This document shows positions 26,958-34,004 of a stretch of 64,000 bases of DNA, one piece after another. The notes beneath the pieces were generated by a model. It did no database searches and was not told where the DNA came from. It saw only the letters and a list, made by a program, of their open reading frames with translations. The stretch spans positions 1 to 64,000 of the forward strand of contig JAAVEW010000031.1 in NCBI GenBank assembly GCA_014801075.1, in the 5' to 3' direction. The stretch is from Barnesiella sp. GTDB lineage: Bacteria > Bacteroidota > Bacteroidia > Bacteroidales > Muribaculaceae. Both the position numbers and the translations under genes were made by a program. Each line of letters begins with the position of its first letter. The first letter of the stretch is position 1.

Positions 26958-27386
26958 ATGAAATATAAACTTGTAAAGAATATGAATACTAATAATCACC
27001 TGATAAAACTGTTAATGATAACAATATCGTTAATAGTTTTATCAGTTCTCCCCGTTATGGCACAGCCAAAGGGTAGATTTATATATAGTGGCTCTTATGA
27101 CTATAATGGGAATCAGATTTCTAAACAAACTAATTATACAACTCTGATTGTCACTCCGTATCAGTCTCCTAATCAGAGTTGGCTTAAAGTTCAAGGTATC
27201 ACAAAATCTGGACAGAGATATAACTTACCTTCAAGTTCCGGAAGATATGTGTTTACTAAATATCGTTCAGGATGTTCCGTATATTCATGGGACGAGCAAT
27301 GTCTTATTGTCAATAGTCGGCAGAACGTAATCCAATTTTATCGAGATGTCACATCCGGAAAATACGATGAGTTTATAACATATTAA
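26958..27386 (+). CDS. small secreted protein of unknown function
   Basis: A 142-residue protein with a signal peptide (hydrophobic run about 18-33, cleavage near VMAQ) and a mature part of about 105 residues rich in Tyr, Ser and beta-strand residues. The ATG at 26982 is an equally good start. Cysteines are few. I do not recognise the family. Its place between the lipoprotein and the precursor makes an immunity or export-accessory role possible, but that is inference. Confidence 0.7.
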   Translation: MKYKLVKNMNTNNHLIKLLMITISLIVLSVLPVMAQPKGRFIYSGSYDYNGNQISKQTNYTTLIVTPYQSPNQSWLKVQGITKSGQRYNLPSSSGRYVFTKYRSGCSVYSWDEQCLIVNSRQNVIQFYRDVTSGKYDEFITY

Positions 27387-27444
27387 CAAGATTAGAAAGT
27401 GGCTGATGCCTATACAAATAAATCATTTATTCACTATTTAATTC

Positions 27445-27457
27445 AGGAGGAATTCAT
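27445..27457 (+). promoter_or_regulatory. strong Shine-Dalgarno before the precursor gene
   Basis: AGGAGG (27445-27450) lies 7 bases before the ATG at 27458. No other gene in this operon has such a site, and Bacteroidetes rarely use one. It predicts a high translation rate for the precursor. Confidence 0.75.
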
Positions 27458-27640
27458 ATGAAAATGAATCTCGAAGCCCTTGCGGCACTTGAAGCCAAGC
27501 TCGCGCAGTACAGCAGCGTAAATGGCCCCATCGCTGAGCATATGTCTCAGAACACAAACACGTGTGACTCTTGTTACACTAACTCGACTTGCAAGGGAAC
27601 TTGCAGAGGAACTTGTGGCGGTTCTTGCAACGGTCGCTAA
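27458..27640 (+). CDS. RiPP precursor peptide with CXXX repeats
   Basis: A 60-residue peptide. The leader (about 1-35) is an amphipathic Leu/Ala/Glu helix (LEALAALEAKLAQY) followed by a polar stretch. The core holds six cysteines (36, 39, 45, 49, 53, 57) and ends in four tandem CXXX units, CKGTCRGTCGGSCNGR. Each unit has the form C-x-G-T/S or similar, which would suit thioether formation by a radical SAM enzyme, though the chemistry is inferred. No Gly-Gly leader cleavage site is seen. Its codons look host-like and GC-richer than the flanking genes. It lies between the secreted protein and maturase 2. Confidence 0.82.
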   Translation: MKMNLEALAALEAKLAQYSSVNGPIAEHMSQNTNTCDSCYTNSTCKGTCRGTCGGSCNGR

Positions 27641-27674
27641 AATCGCTCGACCATTACGGTCAACAAACACAGAA

Positions 27675-27727
27675 TATGGTGTTGCAATAGTTTTTAGATT
27701 AACTCTATTTCCTTTTGCAACACCATA
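27675..27727 (+). terminator. hairpin between precursor and maturase 2
   Basis: Perfect 13-bp arms (27675-27687 and 27715-27727), TATGGTGTTGCAA and complement, with a 27-base T-rich loop. No T run follows directly, so it may act as a partial terminator or an RNA-stability element that raises precursor mRNA over downstream enzyme mRNA. Confidence 0.65.
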
Positions 27728-27742
27728 CTTTAATATTAGAAT

Positions 27743-28831
27743 ATGAAAAGATCTGTTTTACTCCTCATAAGTCATTCTTGCAATCTATCATGTAAATATT
27801 GTTACGAGCATTTTAAGGATGCCCGTAAGATGTCGTATAAAGAGGCTACTGAAATTCTAAGCAAGGAGTTTTCTTCATCGCCAGAAGACATTACATGTGT
27901 TGATTTGCTGGGAGGAGAACCTCTGTCTAATTTTGATATAATACCGGATTTATGCGAATGGATCTGGCATAAAATATCAACAATGCAGATATTTATACGC
28001 ACCAACGGTACATTGTTAACATCGACAATGAAGAATTGGTTTAAGGCCAACAACAAGCTTGTTGGATTAGGAATTAGCGTAGATGGCACTCCGGAAAACA
28101 ATCTTTTCAATAGAGGTGTGGAACACCTTGACCTAGACTTCTTCAAAGAGAACTGGCCTGATGTTCCAGCAAAATTTACTGTGTTTCCAGACAGCGTAGA
28201 TAGACTGTATGAATCTGTATTATTCCTTCATGAAAAGGGTTTTAATGTTATAGGCGGAATCGCACAAGGTGTAGAATGGTCAGAGAAAGCATGTATTGAG
28301 TTGTCAAATCAGCTTGAAAAGCTTACCGATCATTATTCTAAAGAGAGTATATTGGTTCCTCCGAAGCCTCTCTTCTCGATTGACTTCAATCAAGCATACA
28401 ACCCATATAATATAACAAAAGCAGAGAAGCCATGTTGGGATAGAGATGTTGTACATGCTTACGATTGTGATCTTGAGCTAATACCTTGTCATATGTTTTC
28501 TTCATTAGTTCAGGGGAAAGAAGGGAGAAAAGCTATAATCAAAGACTATGAGGAGGTTGCCTGTGATTTATGTGATGATGAATGTATAACGTGCCCGATA
28601 AGATGGTGCTGTGTAAACTGCATGGCTCTTAATTATCATCTTTATAAAGATTTCAAGAAAAATGCGAACCGTAGATTGAGTTGTATGGCGCACAAAATTG
28701 CAGCTTATTGGTCGGCTGTATTGTTAACGCAACGAGCAATGAATGGCACGTTAGATTTGAATGACAGTGATATAAGAGATGGTTTATCAAATGCTATAAA
28801 ATACGTAAAGGAGTATGATGGAATCAAATGA
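27743..28831 (+). CDS. radical SAM/SPASM peptide maturase 2
   Basis: A 362-residue paralogue of the first maturase. Radical SAM cysteines are C13, C17 and C20 (HSCNLSCKYC) and GGEP is at 57-60. The C terminus is unusually Cys-rich: 231, 242, 249, 274, 277, 281, 284, 289, 290, 293 and 314, including the CCxxC run, more than the usual seven SPASM ligands. It lacks the 17-residue N-terminal extension of maturase 1. Two maturases for one precursor suggest either two different modifications or an acting pair. The next gene overlaps its 3' end by 17 bases. Confidence 0.88.
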   Translation: MKRSVLLLISHSCNLSCKYCYEHFKDARKMSYKEATEILSKEFSSSPEDITCVDLLGGEPLSNFDIIPDLCEWIWHKISTMQIFIRTNGTLLTSTMKNWFKANNKLVGLGISVDGTPENNLFNRGVEHLDLDFFKENWPDVPAKFTVFPDSVDRLYESVLFLHEKGFNVIGGIAQGVEWSEKACIELSNQLEKLTDHYSKESILVPPKPLFSIDFNQAYNPYNITKAEKPCWDRDVVHAYDCDLELIPCHMFSSLVQGKEGRKAIIKDYEEVACDLCDDECITCPIRWCCVNCMALNYHLYKDFKKNANRRLSCMAHKIAAYWSAVLLTQRAMNGTLDLNDSDIRDGLSNAIKYVKEYDGIK

Positions 28832-29342
28832 TGTGATTAAGCTCGATTTTTTGGATTCAATCAATACGAATTCTGCGAAAGTATTTATTGACCACCTTAA
28901 GTCCTCTTCGATGGAAAAAACGGATGCGAGCTGTATTTGGCTAAATATATCTTCTCCGGGTGGGGATATTGATGTTGCTATTGAACTATACAATTTCTTA
29001 AAGCAATTAGATTGCCGAGTAATAACTAATAATATTTCAGTCGTAAATTCAGCAGCAATAATTCTATATCTTGCGGGATCTGAAAGATATTGTGATTATA
29101 CCTCAACTTTCTATGTACACTCCGTTACAAAAAAACTACGAGGCGTTTTTGATGCTGATAGGCTGATCAAGGAAGCAAAAGAAATAAGAATAAATACCGA
29201 ACGTATAATTAAGATAATAACTGAGAATACTATTCCATCATTCGCCTTTTGGAAAAGGTTAATGACGAAAGGTGAAATTATACCTTCTAAACAGGCTATT
29301 AAACTCGGATTATCAACGCAAATTTACATTAGGGACAACTAA
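28815..29342 (+). CDS. ClpP-fold putative serine protease
   Basis: A 175-residue protein of the ClpP/crotonase fold. It has the oxyanion-region motif NISSPGGDIDVAIELYNFLK (44-63), a candidate nucleophile S79 in VVNSAAIILYLAG and a candidate His102 in FYVHS, a spacing of 23 like ClpP. The third, acidic residue is not obvious in the TKGEIIPSKQAIKLGL block, so activity is uncertain. No signal peptide. It overlaps maturase 2 by 17 bases and abuts the exporter, which lacks a peptidase domain. I infer a leader peptidase role; a phage-type or generic ClpP relative is the alternative. Confidence 0.7.
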   Translation: MMESNDVIKLDFLDSINTNSAKVFIDHLKSSSMEKTDASCIWLNISSPGGDIDVAIELYNFLKQLDCRVITNNISVVNSAAIILYLAGSERYCDYTSTFYVHSVTKKLRGVFDADRLIKEAKEIRINTERIIKIITENTIPSFAFWKRLMTKGEIIPSKQAIKLGLSTQIYIRDN

Positions 29343-29344
29343 CA

Positions 29345-30994
29345 ATGATGGTTTCGGGTTTAACGTGTTTATGGCAATACTCCAAAGGGTTTAGACTGAG
29401 GATTTTAATTACGATTATCCTTAGTTGTATTGGCGTTATGTTTTCACTTATATTTGTGGAAACAACAAAGAGACTATTAGATGACATATCAAATGGTATT
29501 TTTTTTTCATTAGTTTCAGCAATATTCTATTTGATTGGATTTAAGGGCGGTCAGATAATATGCGAGCAGAGTGAAATATATTTACGAAGTAGTAATAGAG
29601 TAAGACTTGAAAATCAGCTCGAATATAATCTATTTTGTAAGTTGACAAATAGTGCTGTTTATTCTAATACAAATCTTCATTCAGGAGATAGTATTTACCG
29701 ATTGTCCTCTGATGCTGGAATCGTAGCAGAAGGTGTGTCCTATACATTACCCATGCTGATTTATTCGGTTGTTCAGTTGCTCGCTACTTGGATATATCTG
29801 ATGACAATGCAACCCGGGCTAACCTTCTTTTTGGTAATAATTGGTCCAATTATTGTATTTGCAACATACTGTTATACTCGGATTTTATCACCTGTTAGCA
29901 AAACTGTAAGGAAACATGGTAGTGAAGTGAATCAATATTTTCAGGAGCATATACAACACAAAGAACTTATTGCAATATTAGAGCAACATGATTTTGTTCA
30001 AGATAGTGCAAAAGTAATTCAGAATAGATTTATTACTTCACTCCTGAAGAAAATAAAAATAACCGTAGGAGCAGATTCAATCACTGAGGTTGGATTTGCA
30101 ATAAGCTATTTATCAATATTTATTTGGGGTGTTTACTCCATCCCTAATGGTCTTATGACTTATGGGACTTTTGTCGTTTTCCTTCAGCTTGTAGGCCAGT
30201 TACAACGTCCGGTTTTTTTGTTTAAAGACCAGTACCCCTCATTTATTTCAGCGTTAGCCTCTGCTGAGAGGATTCAAGAGATATGTGATTTGCCAGATGA
30301 TTGTGCAAAAAGTAAAAAGATATTGAAAGGTGAACTTGGAGTTTGCTTGGAAAACGTAAGTTTTGCCTATAATAACCATAAACAAGTTTTGGAGCAGTTT
30401 AACTGGAATTTCAAACCTTGTTCGATAACTGCAATTATGGGAGAAACAGGAGTTGGTAAGAGCACATTAGTTAAACTATTATTAGGCTTGATAAAGCCGG
30501 ATAACGGTATTATTAAACTTTACAGCACGAAAAGTAATCTAAATGAATCGGTAAGTAATAATACTCGATGTAATTTTGTATATGTGCCACAAGGCAATAA
30601 TTTAATCAGTGGGAGTATTCGCTATAATTTACAATTGGGTAATCCTAATGCTTCTGAAGAAGAAATGTGTCATGCTTTATGGATTGCAGGCGGAGAGTTT
30701 GTTTACCGTGAACTTCCAAACGGACTTGATACTATCATTGGGGAGAGAGGATTTTCTTTAAGTGAAGGTCAATCACAAAGAATATCAATTGCCCGAGGCT
30801 TATTAAAATCAGGCTCAATCTTATTGTTTGATGAACCAACATCTGCACTAGATAGAGAAACTGAGAAAATTTTTTATAAACGTCTTTTTACTTTTTGTAA
30901 AGATAAAACCATAATAATTATCACGCATAGAGTTATTGACACCTCATACTTTCATGAGATTTTAACACTGAAGCCACTCAGGAACAACAAATAA
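29345..30994 (+). CDS. ABC transporter, membrane-fused ATPase (peptide exporter)
   Basis: A 549-residue half-transporter: about six membrane segments in residues 20-300, then an ATPase with Walker A GETGVGKST (366-374), Q-loop region VYVPQG, signature LSEGQ (472-476), Walker B ILLFDEP (492-498) and H-loop His528. There is no N-terminal C39 peptidase domain, unlike PCAT exporters of leader peptides. It starts 2 bases after the ClpP-like stop codon. Likely substrate is the modified peptide. Confidence 0.9.
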   Translation: MMVSGLTCLWQYSKGFRLRILITIILSCIGVMFSLIFVETTKRLLDDISNGIFFSLVSAIFYLIGFKGGQIICEQSEIYLRSSNRVRLENQLEYNLFCKLTNSAVYSNTNLHSGDSIYRLSSDAGIVAEGVSYTLPMLIYSVVQLLATWIYLMTMQPGLTFFLVIIGPIIVFATYCYTRILSPVSKTVRKHGSEVNQYFQEHIQHKELIAILEQHDFVQDSAKVIQNRFITSLLKKIKITVGADSITEVGFAISYLSIFIWGVYSIPNGLMTYGTFVVFLQLVGQLQRPVFLFKDQYPSFISALASAERIQEICDLPDDCAKSKKILKGELGVCLENVSFAYNNHKQVLEQFNWNFKPCSITAIMGETGVGKSTLVKLLLGLIKPDNGIIKLYSTKSNLNESVSNNTRCNFVYVPQGNNLISGSIRYNLQLGNPNASEEEMCHALWIAGGEFVYRELPNGLDTIIGERGFSLSEGQSQRISIARGLLKSGSILLFDEPTSALDRETEKIFYKRLFTFCKDKTIIIITHRVIDTSYFHEILTLKPLRNNK

Positions 30995-31053
30995 TAACCA
31001 ATAAGAAAGCAACATTTATTAAACTAATCGTTTGCTGCGTATCTTTGCTTCTA

Positions 31054-31125
31054 ATGATGTTTTGTTCGGCATTCCATATTAATGCTGGTAATACACCGTG
31101 TCCATCCGAAAAAAAGCCGACTTGA
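31054..31125 (+). CDS. possible short secreted peptide or gene remnant
   Basis: The open frame from just after the exporter reads like a signal peptide (IKLIVCCVSLLLMMFCSAF) followed by HINAGNTPCPSEKKPT and a stop at 31123-31125 inside the terminator stem. The first ATG is at 31054, in the middle of the hydrophobic stretch; no ATG, GTG or TTG start precedes the basic N terminus. It may use a rare start codon or be a truncated gene. Coordinates cover only the ATG-started part. Confidence 0.25.
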   Translation: MMFCSAFHINAGNTPCPSEKKPT

Positions 31126-31192
31126 TTTTTGATTTACAGGTCGGCTTTTTTTGGAGGGATACAAATCAAGTCGGGTTGTTTCGGATGGATAC
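31098..31192. repeat. inverted repeat enclosing the terminator
   Basis: GTGTCCATCCGAAA (31098-31111) and TTTCGGATGGATAC (31179-31192) pair at 13 of 14 positions. A related GGGATAC copy at 31156-31162 makes an imperfect direct repeat with the right arm. It could mark the end of the acquired island. Confidence 0.6.
31110..31151. terminator. terminator after RiPP operon
   Basis: Arms AAAAAAGCCGAC (31110-31121) and GTCGGCTTTTTT (31140-31151) with an 18-base loop, followed by a further T. Works in both directions. Confidence 0.85.
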
Positions 31193-31195
31193 AAT

Positions 31196-31259
31196 AAATC
31201 GCGGCCGCATAGTGATGGTATAATGTATTTATTACCATCGGTTTATGCGGGCGCGATTT
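31196..31259. terminator. long two-part hairpin, likely rprY terminator
   Basis: Outer arms of 16 bases (31196-31211 and 31244-31259) pair at 15 positions; inside them GATGGTA (31214-31220) pairs with TACCATC (31233-31239). The element shares GCGATTTGTTGCGTC with the purT terminator. Confidence 0.6.
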
Positions 31260-31307
31260 GTTGCGTCAATATATGTGTGTAATATACTTCGGTATCAGGC
31301 TTTGGTG

Positions 31308-32030
31308 TCAGGCTTCGGGTGCTACTTCCGCTTCGGGTGCGATGAGCTTGTAGCCTTTGCCGTGGATATTGATAATCTCTATTGAGGGATCATCTTTGAG
31401 GTGCTTGCGGAGCTTGGTGATGTAAACGTCCATCGAACGGGCGTTGAAGTAGTTATCGTCAATCCAGATGGTCTTGAGCGCGAAGTTACGTTCGAGGATT
31501 TCGTTGACATGGGCGCAGAGCAGGCTGAGAAGTTCTGACTCCTTGGTGGTTAGTTTGGTCACCTTGTCGTCAATCATCAGCGTCTGTTTCTGGGTATCGA
31601 AAGTGAATTTGCCAATCTTGTACATGGTAACTTCCTTGCCCTTCTTGCCCTTGACACGACGGAGCACGGCCTCGATACGGAATACGAGTTCCTCCATAGA
31701 GAAGGGTTTGGTAATATAGTCGTCGGCACCGAGTTTGAAGCCTTCGAGGATATCATCTTTGAGCTGCTTGGCAGTGAGGAAAATGATGGGCACTTCGGAG
31801 TTGACAGTGCGGATTTCCTGTGCGAGAGTGAAGCCGTCCTTCTTGGGCATCATCACGTCGAGCACACAGATATCATATTTTCCTTTGAGGAACGCTTTGT
31901 AGCCGGCGTCGCCGTCGGGGTACAGGTCGGCATTGAAGCCCTTGGCCTGAAGATATTCGCGGAGCAGCATGCCGAGGTTCTCATCGTCCTCGCATAATAA
32001 AATACGCATACGTTCTTCCATAATCGTCAA
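31308..32030 (-). CDS. rprY: response regulator, OmpR family (RprY)
   Basis: DNA-binding regulator paired with the kinase encoded just upstream. The receiver domain has the acidic pair in LLCEDDENLG and phospho-acceptor D58 (CVLDVMMPKKDG), and the Lys in ITKPFSMEEL. The C-terminal winged helix ends with IHGKGYKL. Residues 1-7 may be an extension; MRILLCEDD at residue 8 is the other start. The tail EAEVAPEA is unusual but disordered. The gene overlaps the kinase stop by 4 bases. Confidence 0.9.
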   Translation of the reverse strand: MTIMEERMRILLCEDDENLGMLLREYLQAKGFNADLYPDGDAGYKAFLKGKYDICVLDVMMPKKDGFTLAQEIRTVNSEVPIIFLTAKQLKDDILEGFKLGADDYITKPFSMEELVFRIEAVLRRVKGKKGKEVTMYKIGKFTFDTQKQTLMIDDKVTKLTTKESELLSLLCAHVNEILERNFALKTIWIDDNYFNARSMDVYITKLRKHLKDDPSIEIINIHGKGYKLIAPEAEVAPEA

Positions 32031-33568
32031 TTTTTAAATAGTGGTAATATAATTATAAATTTTGTTCCCTGGTTGAGTTCCGACTCTACGCGTATGGTAC
32101 CGCCGAGCACGTCAATCATCTTGCTGACGTAGGCCAGACCGAGGCCGAAGCCTTTGACATCGTGCTTGTTGCCGGTGGGCACACGGTAGAACTTGTCGAA
32201 TATTTTTTTAAGATGCTCTTTTTTGATACCGATACCGTTGTCCTCGATGGTAATCTGCAAGCGTGAGTTGCTGATGTCGGAGGTGGTGATGCGGATATCG
32301 AGGGGTACATCCTCGCGGCGGTATTTCACGGCGTTGTCGAGGAGGTTGAATATTACATTGGTGAAGTGCATCTCGTCGACGTTGACAATGGCATCGTCGG
32401 CATCGAGAGCTGCTTTGATTTTGCCTCCGTAGCGCTCCACTTTCAGTTTGAAGGTATTGACAATATTGTTGATTGTGGAGTTAGCGTCGATTTCCTGCAG
32501 ACGCACGGTGGCTTTCTTCCGGTCGAACATCGACATCTGCAACACCTTCTCCACCTGGAAACGCAGGCGCTTGGTCTCGTCGTTGATAATCGACGATATG
32601 TGCTGCAACATGCCGGGCGACTTGCGCACGGAGTCATCGTTGAGCATCTGGGCGGCGAGCGATATGGTGGAAATCGGTGTCTTGAACTCGTGCGTCATGT
32701 TGTTGATGAAGTCGGTTTTCATCTCGTTGAGCTTCTTCTGACGGAATGCCAGAATGATTGTGTAGACAAACACTATGAGCAGCACGATAGTGAAGATGAA
32801 CGCCGGAATGAGCACGCGGAGCGACTTCAGAATATATTTCGACTTGTCGGGGAAATATACCTTTAGGTAGAGTTTCTTGTTGGCCGGGTCGTTGGGGAAG
32901 AGCGACTGGTCAAAGATGTCGTCCTCGTTCTCCACCACTTTGGGATAACCGCCGGTGGCGTAGAACGGAATACCGCTGCGGTTTACCACGGCGAAGCAGA
33001 ACGGGAGTTCAATGCCGTTGTTGGCAAGCTGCTCGCGGATAATCTCGCGTGTATAAGTCGAGTCGACGCGTTCCTGCACGGGGCGGTTGATAGCCTGCGT
33101 ACTGATTTTAAGTATCACTTCGTCGAGCAGGTCCTTCTGGTAGCGCACGCGGTCGTCGAGGCGTGCCTGCGCCTCGCGCATGGCGTTGGTGCGGTCGAGA
33201 GGCGACAGCTGGTCGGCCTGCAGTTTGGATATCTTGTCCACGTCACCGCGTATGGTCAGCGAGCCTTCAAGCCCCGAGAAGGTGTTGAAGGAGTAGCTGA
33301 TGCCTCCGAGATGCGGCGGCTGGCCGTCGGGATACTGTGCATAGAGAGCCGATGACTCTACCCCGCTGACGTTATCCTCGAGATAGTAGCGCGTCTCCTC
33401 CTGCTCAAGGCGCGAGCTGACTCCGTAGAGACTGCGGCGCACACCTTCGGCAAACTGGTCGTCGCGCATCTTTATCATGTCGTCCATATACCGAAGTTCG
33501 ATATACAGCAATCCGATAAAGGTGACTGCCATGAGTATCGTGAGTAACCATATAGTTGATTTCTTCAT
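32027..33568 (-). CDS. rprX: sensor histidine kinase (RprX)
   Basis: Membrane sensor of the RprXY pair first described in Bacteroides fragilis. The 513-residue protein has two membrane segments (7-24 and 252-275) flanking a periplasmic domain of about 225 residues, a short linker, the dimerisation helix with H293 (NNMTHEFKTPIS) and the ATPase domain with N box, DNGIGI and GFGLGLAYV. The stimulus is unknown. Confidence 0.9.
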   Translation of the reverse strand: MKKSTIWLLTILMAVTFIGLLYIELRYMDDMIKMRDDQFAEGVRRSLYGVSSRLEQEETRYYLEDNVSGVESSALYAQYPDGQPPHLGGISYSFNTFSGLEGSLTIRGDVDKISKLQADQLSPLDRTNAMREAQARLDDRVRYQKDLLDEVILKISTQAINRPVQERVDSTYTREIIREQLANNGIELPFCFAVVNRSGIPFYATGGYPKVVENEDDIFDQSLFPNDPANKKLYLKVYFPDKSKYILKSLRVLIPAFIFTIVLLIVFVYTIILAFRQKKLNEMKTDFINNMTHEFKTPISTISLAAQMLNDDSVRKSPGMLQHISSIINDETKRLRFQVEKVLQMSMFDRKKATVRLQEIDANSTINNIVNTFKLKVERYGGKIKAALDADDAIVNVDEMHFTNVIFNLLDNAVKYRREDVPLDIRITTSDISNSRLQITIEDNGIGIKKEHLKKIFDKFYRVPTGNKHDVKGFGLGLAYVSKMIDVLGGTIRVESELNQGTKFIIILPLFKN

Positions 33569-33831
33569 AACCTTATGCTGATTTTGCTATAAGCCGTGAA
33601 TTGTAAGTAAATGCCAAAACTTCCCCATAGGGAGCCTTGCCGGCGTAGCATTCTTTTGATAATATTAACAAATAAATTGAAATAGTGTTTAATAATTTTC
33701 AATGAAAATTTAACATTTAGTCATTCAGCCACACGATTCAATTTTAACATTTAGCCGTAAAATTAACATAAAAGTGTGAAAAAGCAAAATATATAGCCAC
33801 AAAATGCGCAAGAAAGCGAAATAAAAACAAA

Positions 33832-33870
33832 CAGGACGGAAATCGCGACCTTTCGGAGCGTTCCGTCCTG
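33832..33870 (-). terminator. terminator after nhaA
   Basis: CAGGACGGAA (33832-33841) pairs perfectly with 33861-33870 around a 19-base loop; on the minus strand the stem is followed by TGTTTGTTTTTATTTCG, a T-rich run. Confidence 0.75.
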
Positions 33871-33926
33871 ATATTTAGGGGAATGGTAAGACTATTGTTT
33901 CAGCCCCCGGGATTTAACATTTCATA

Positions 33927-33996
33927 CGGGATGGTGGACAATGTCACTCGGGTTGAAAGTTTACACCACCCGGGATGGCGGACTATGTCACGAGGG
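33927..33996. repeat. 26-base imperfect direct repeat
   Basis: Copies at 33927-33952 and 33971-33996 agree at 22 of 26 positions and share CGGGATGG, GGAC and ATGTCAC. Multiple terminal repeats of this size are typical of IS21-like element ends, so this could be a remnant, but no transposase is present. Confidence 0.5.
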
Positions 33997-34004
33997 ACAG
34001 GGGC

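Larger units (their letters stand above)
30995..31307. other. intergenic region at right border of island
   Basis: Convergent gap between the RiPP operon and rprY. It contains a possible short non-ATG frame (30994-31125), an intrinsic terminator (31110-31151), a pair of 14-base inverted repeats around it (31098-31111 and 31179-31192), and a large hairpin (31196-31259). No direct repeat matching the left border was found. Confidence 0.7.
33569..34004. other. intergenic region between rprX and nhaA
   Basis: No gene seen. It is AT-rich near rprX, with repeats of TTTAACATTTAG (33709-33720 and 33743-33754). A hairpin at 33832-33870 probably terminates nhaA. A pair of 26-base imperfect direct repeats lies at 33927-33952 and 33971-33996. 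Confidence 0.6.

Noticed and set aside
27445..27460. GGAGGAATTCATATG resembles a cloning vector (EcoRI and NdeI sites by the start codon)
   Set aside because: Nothing else vector-like lies near it, and the surrounding operon is coherent; coincidence is more likely than contamination.
23825..31192. Island as an integrated conjugative element or prophage
   Set aside because: No relaxase, conjugation, capsid or excision genes, no tRNA at either end, and no direct repeat at the borders by eye.
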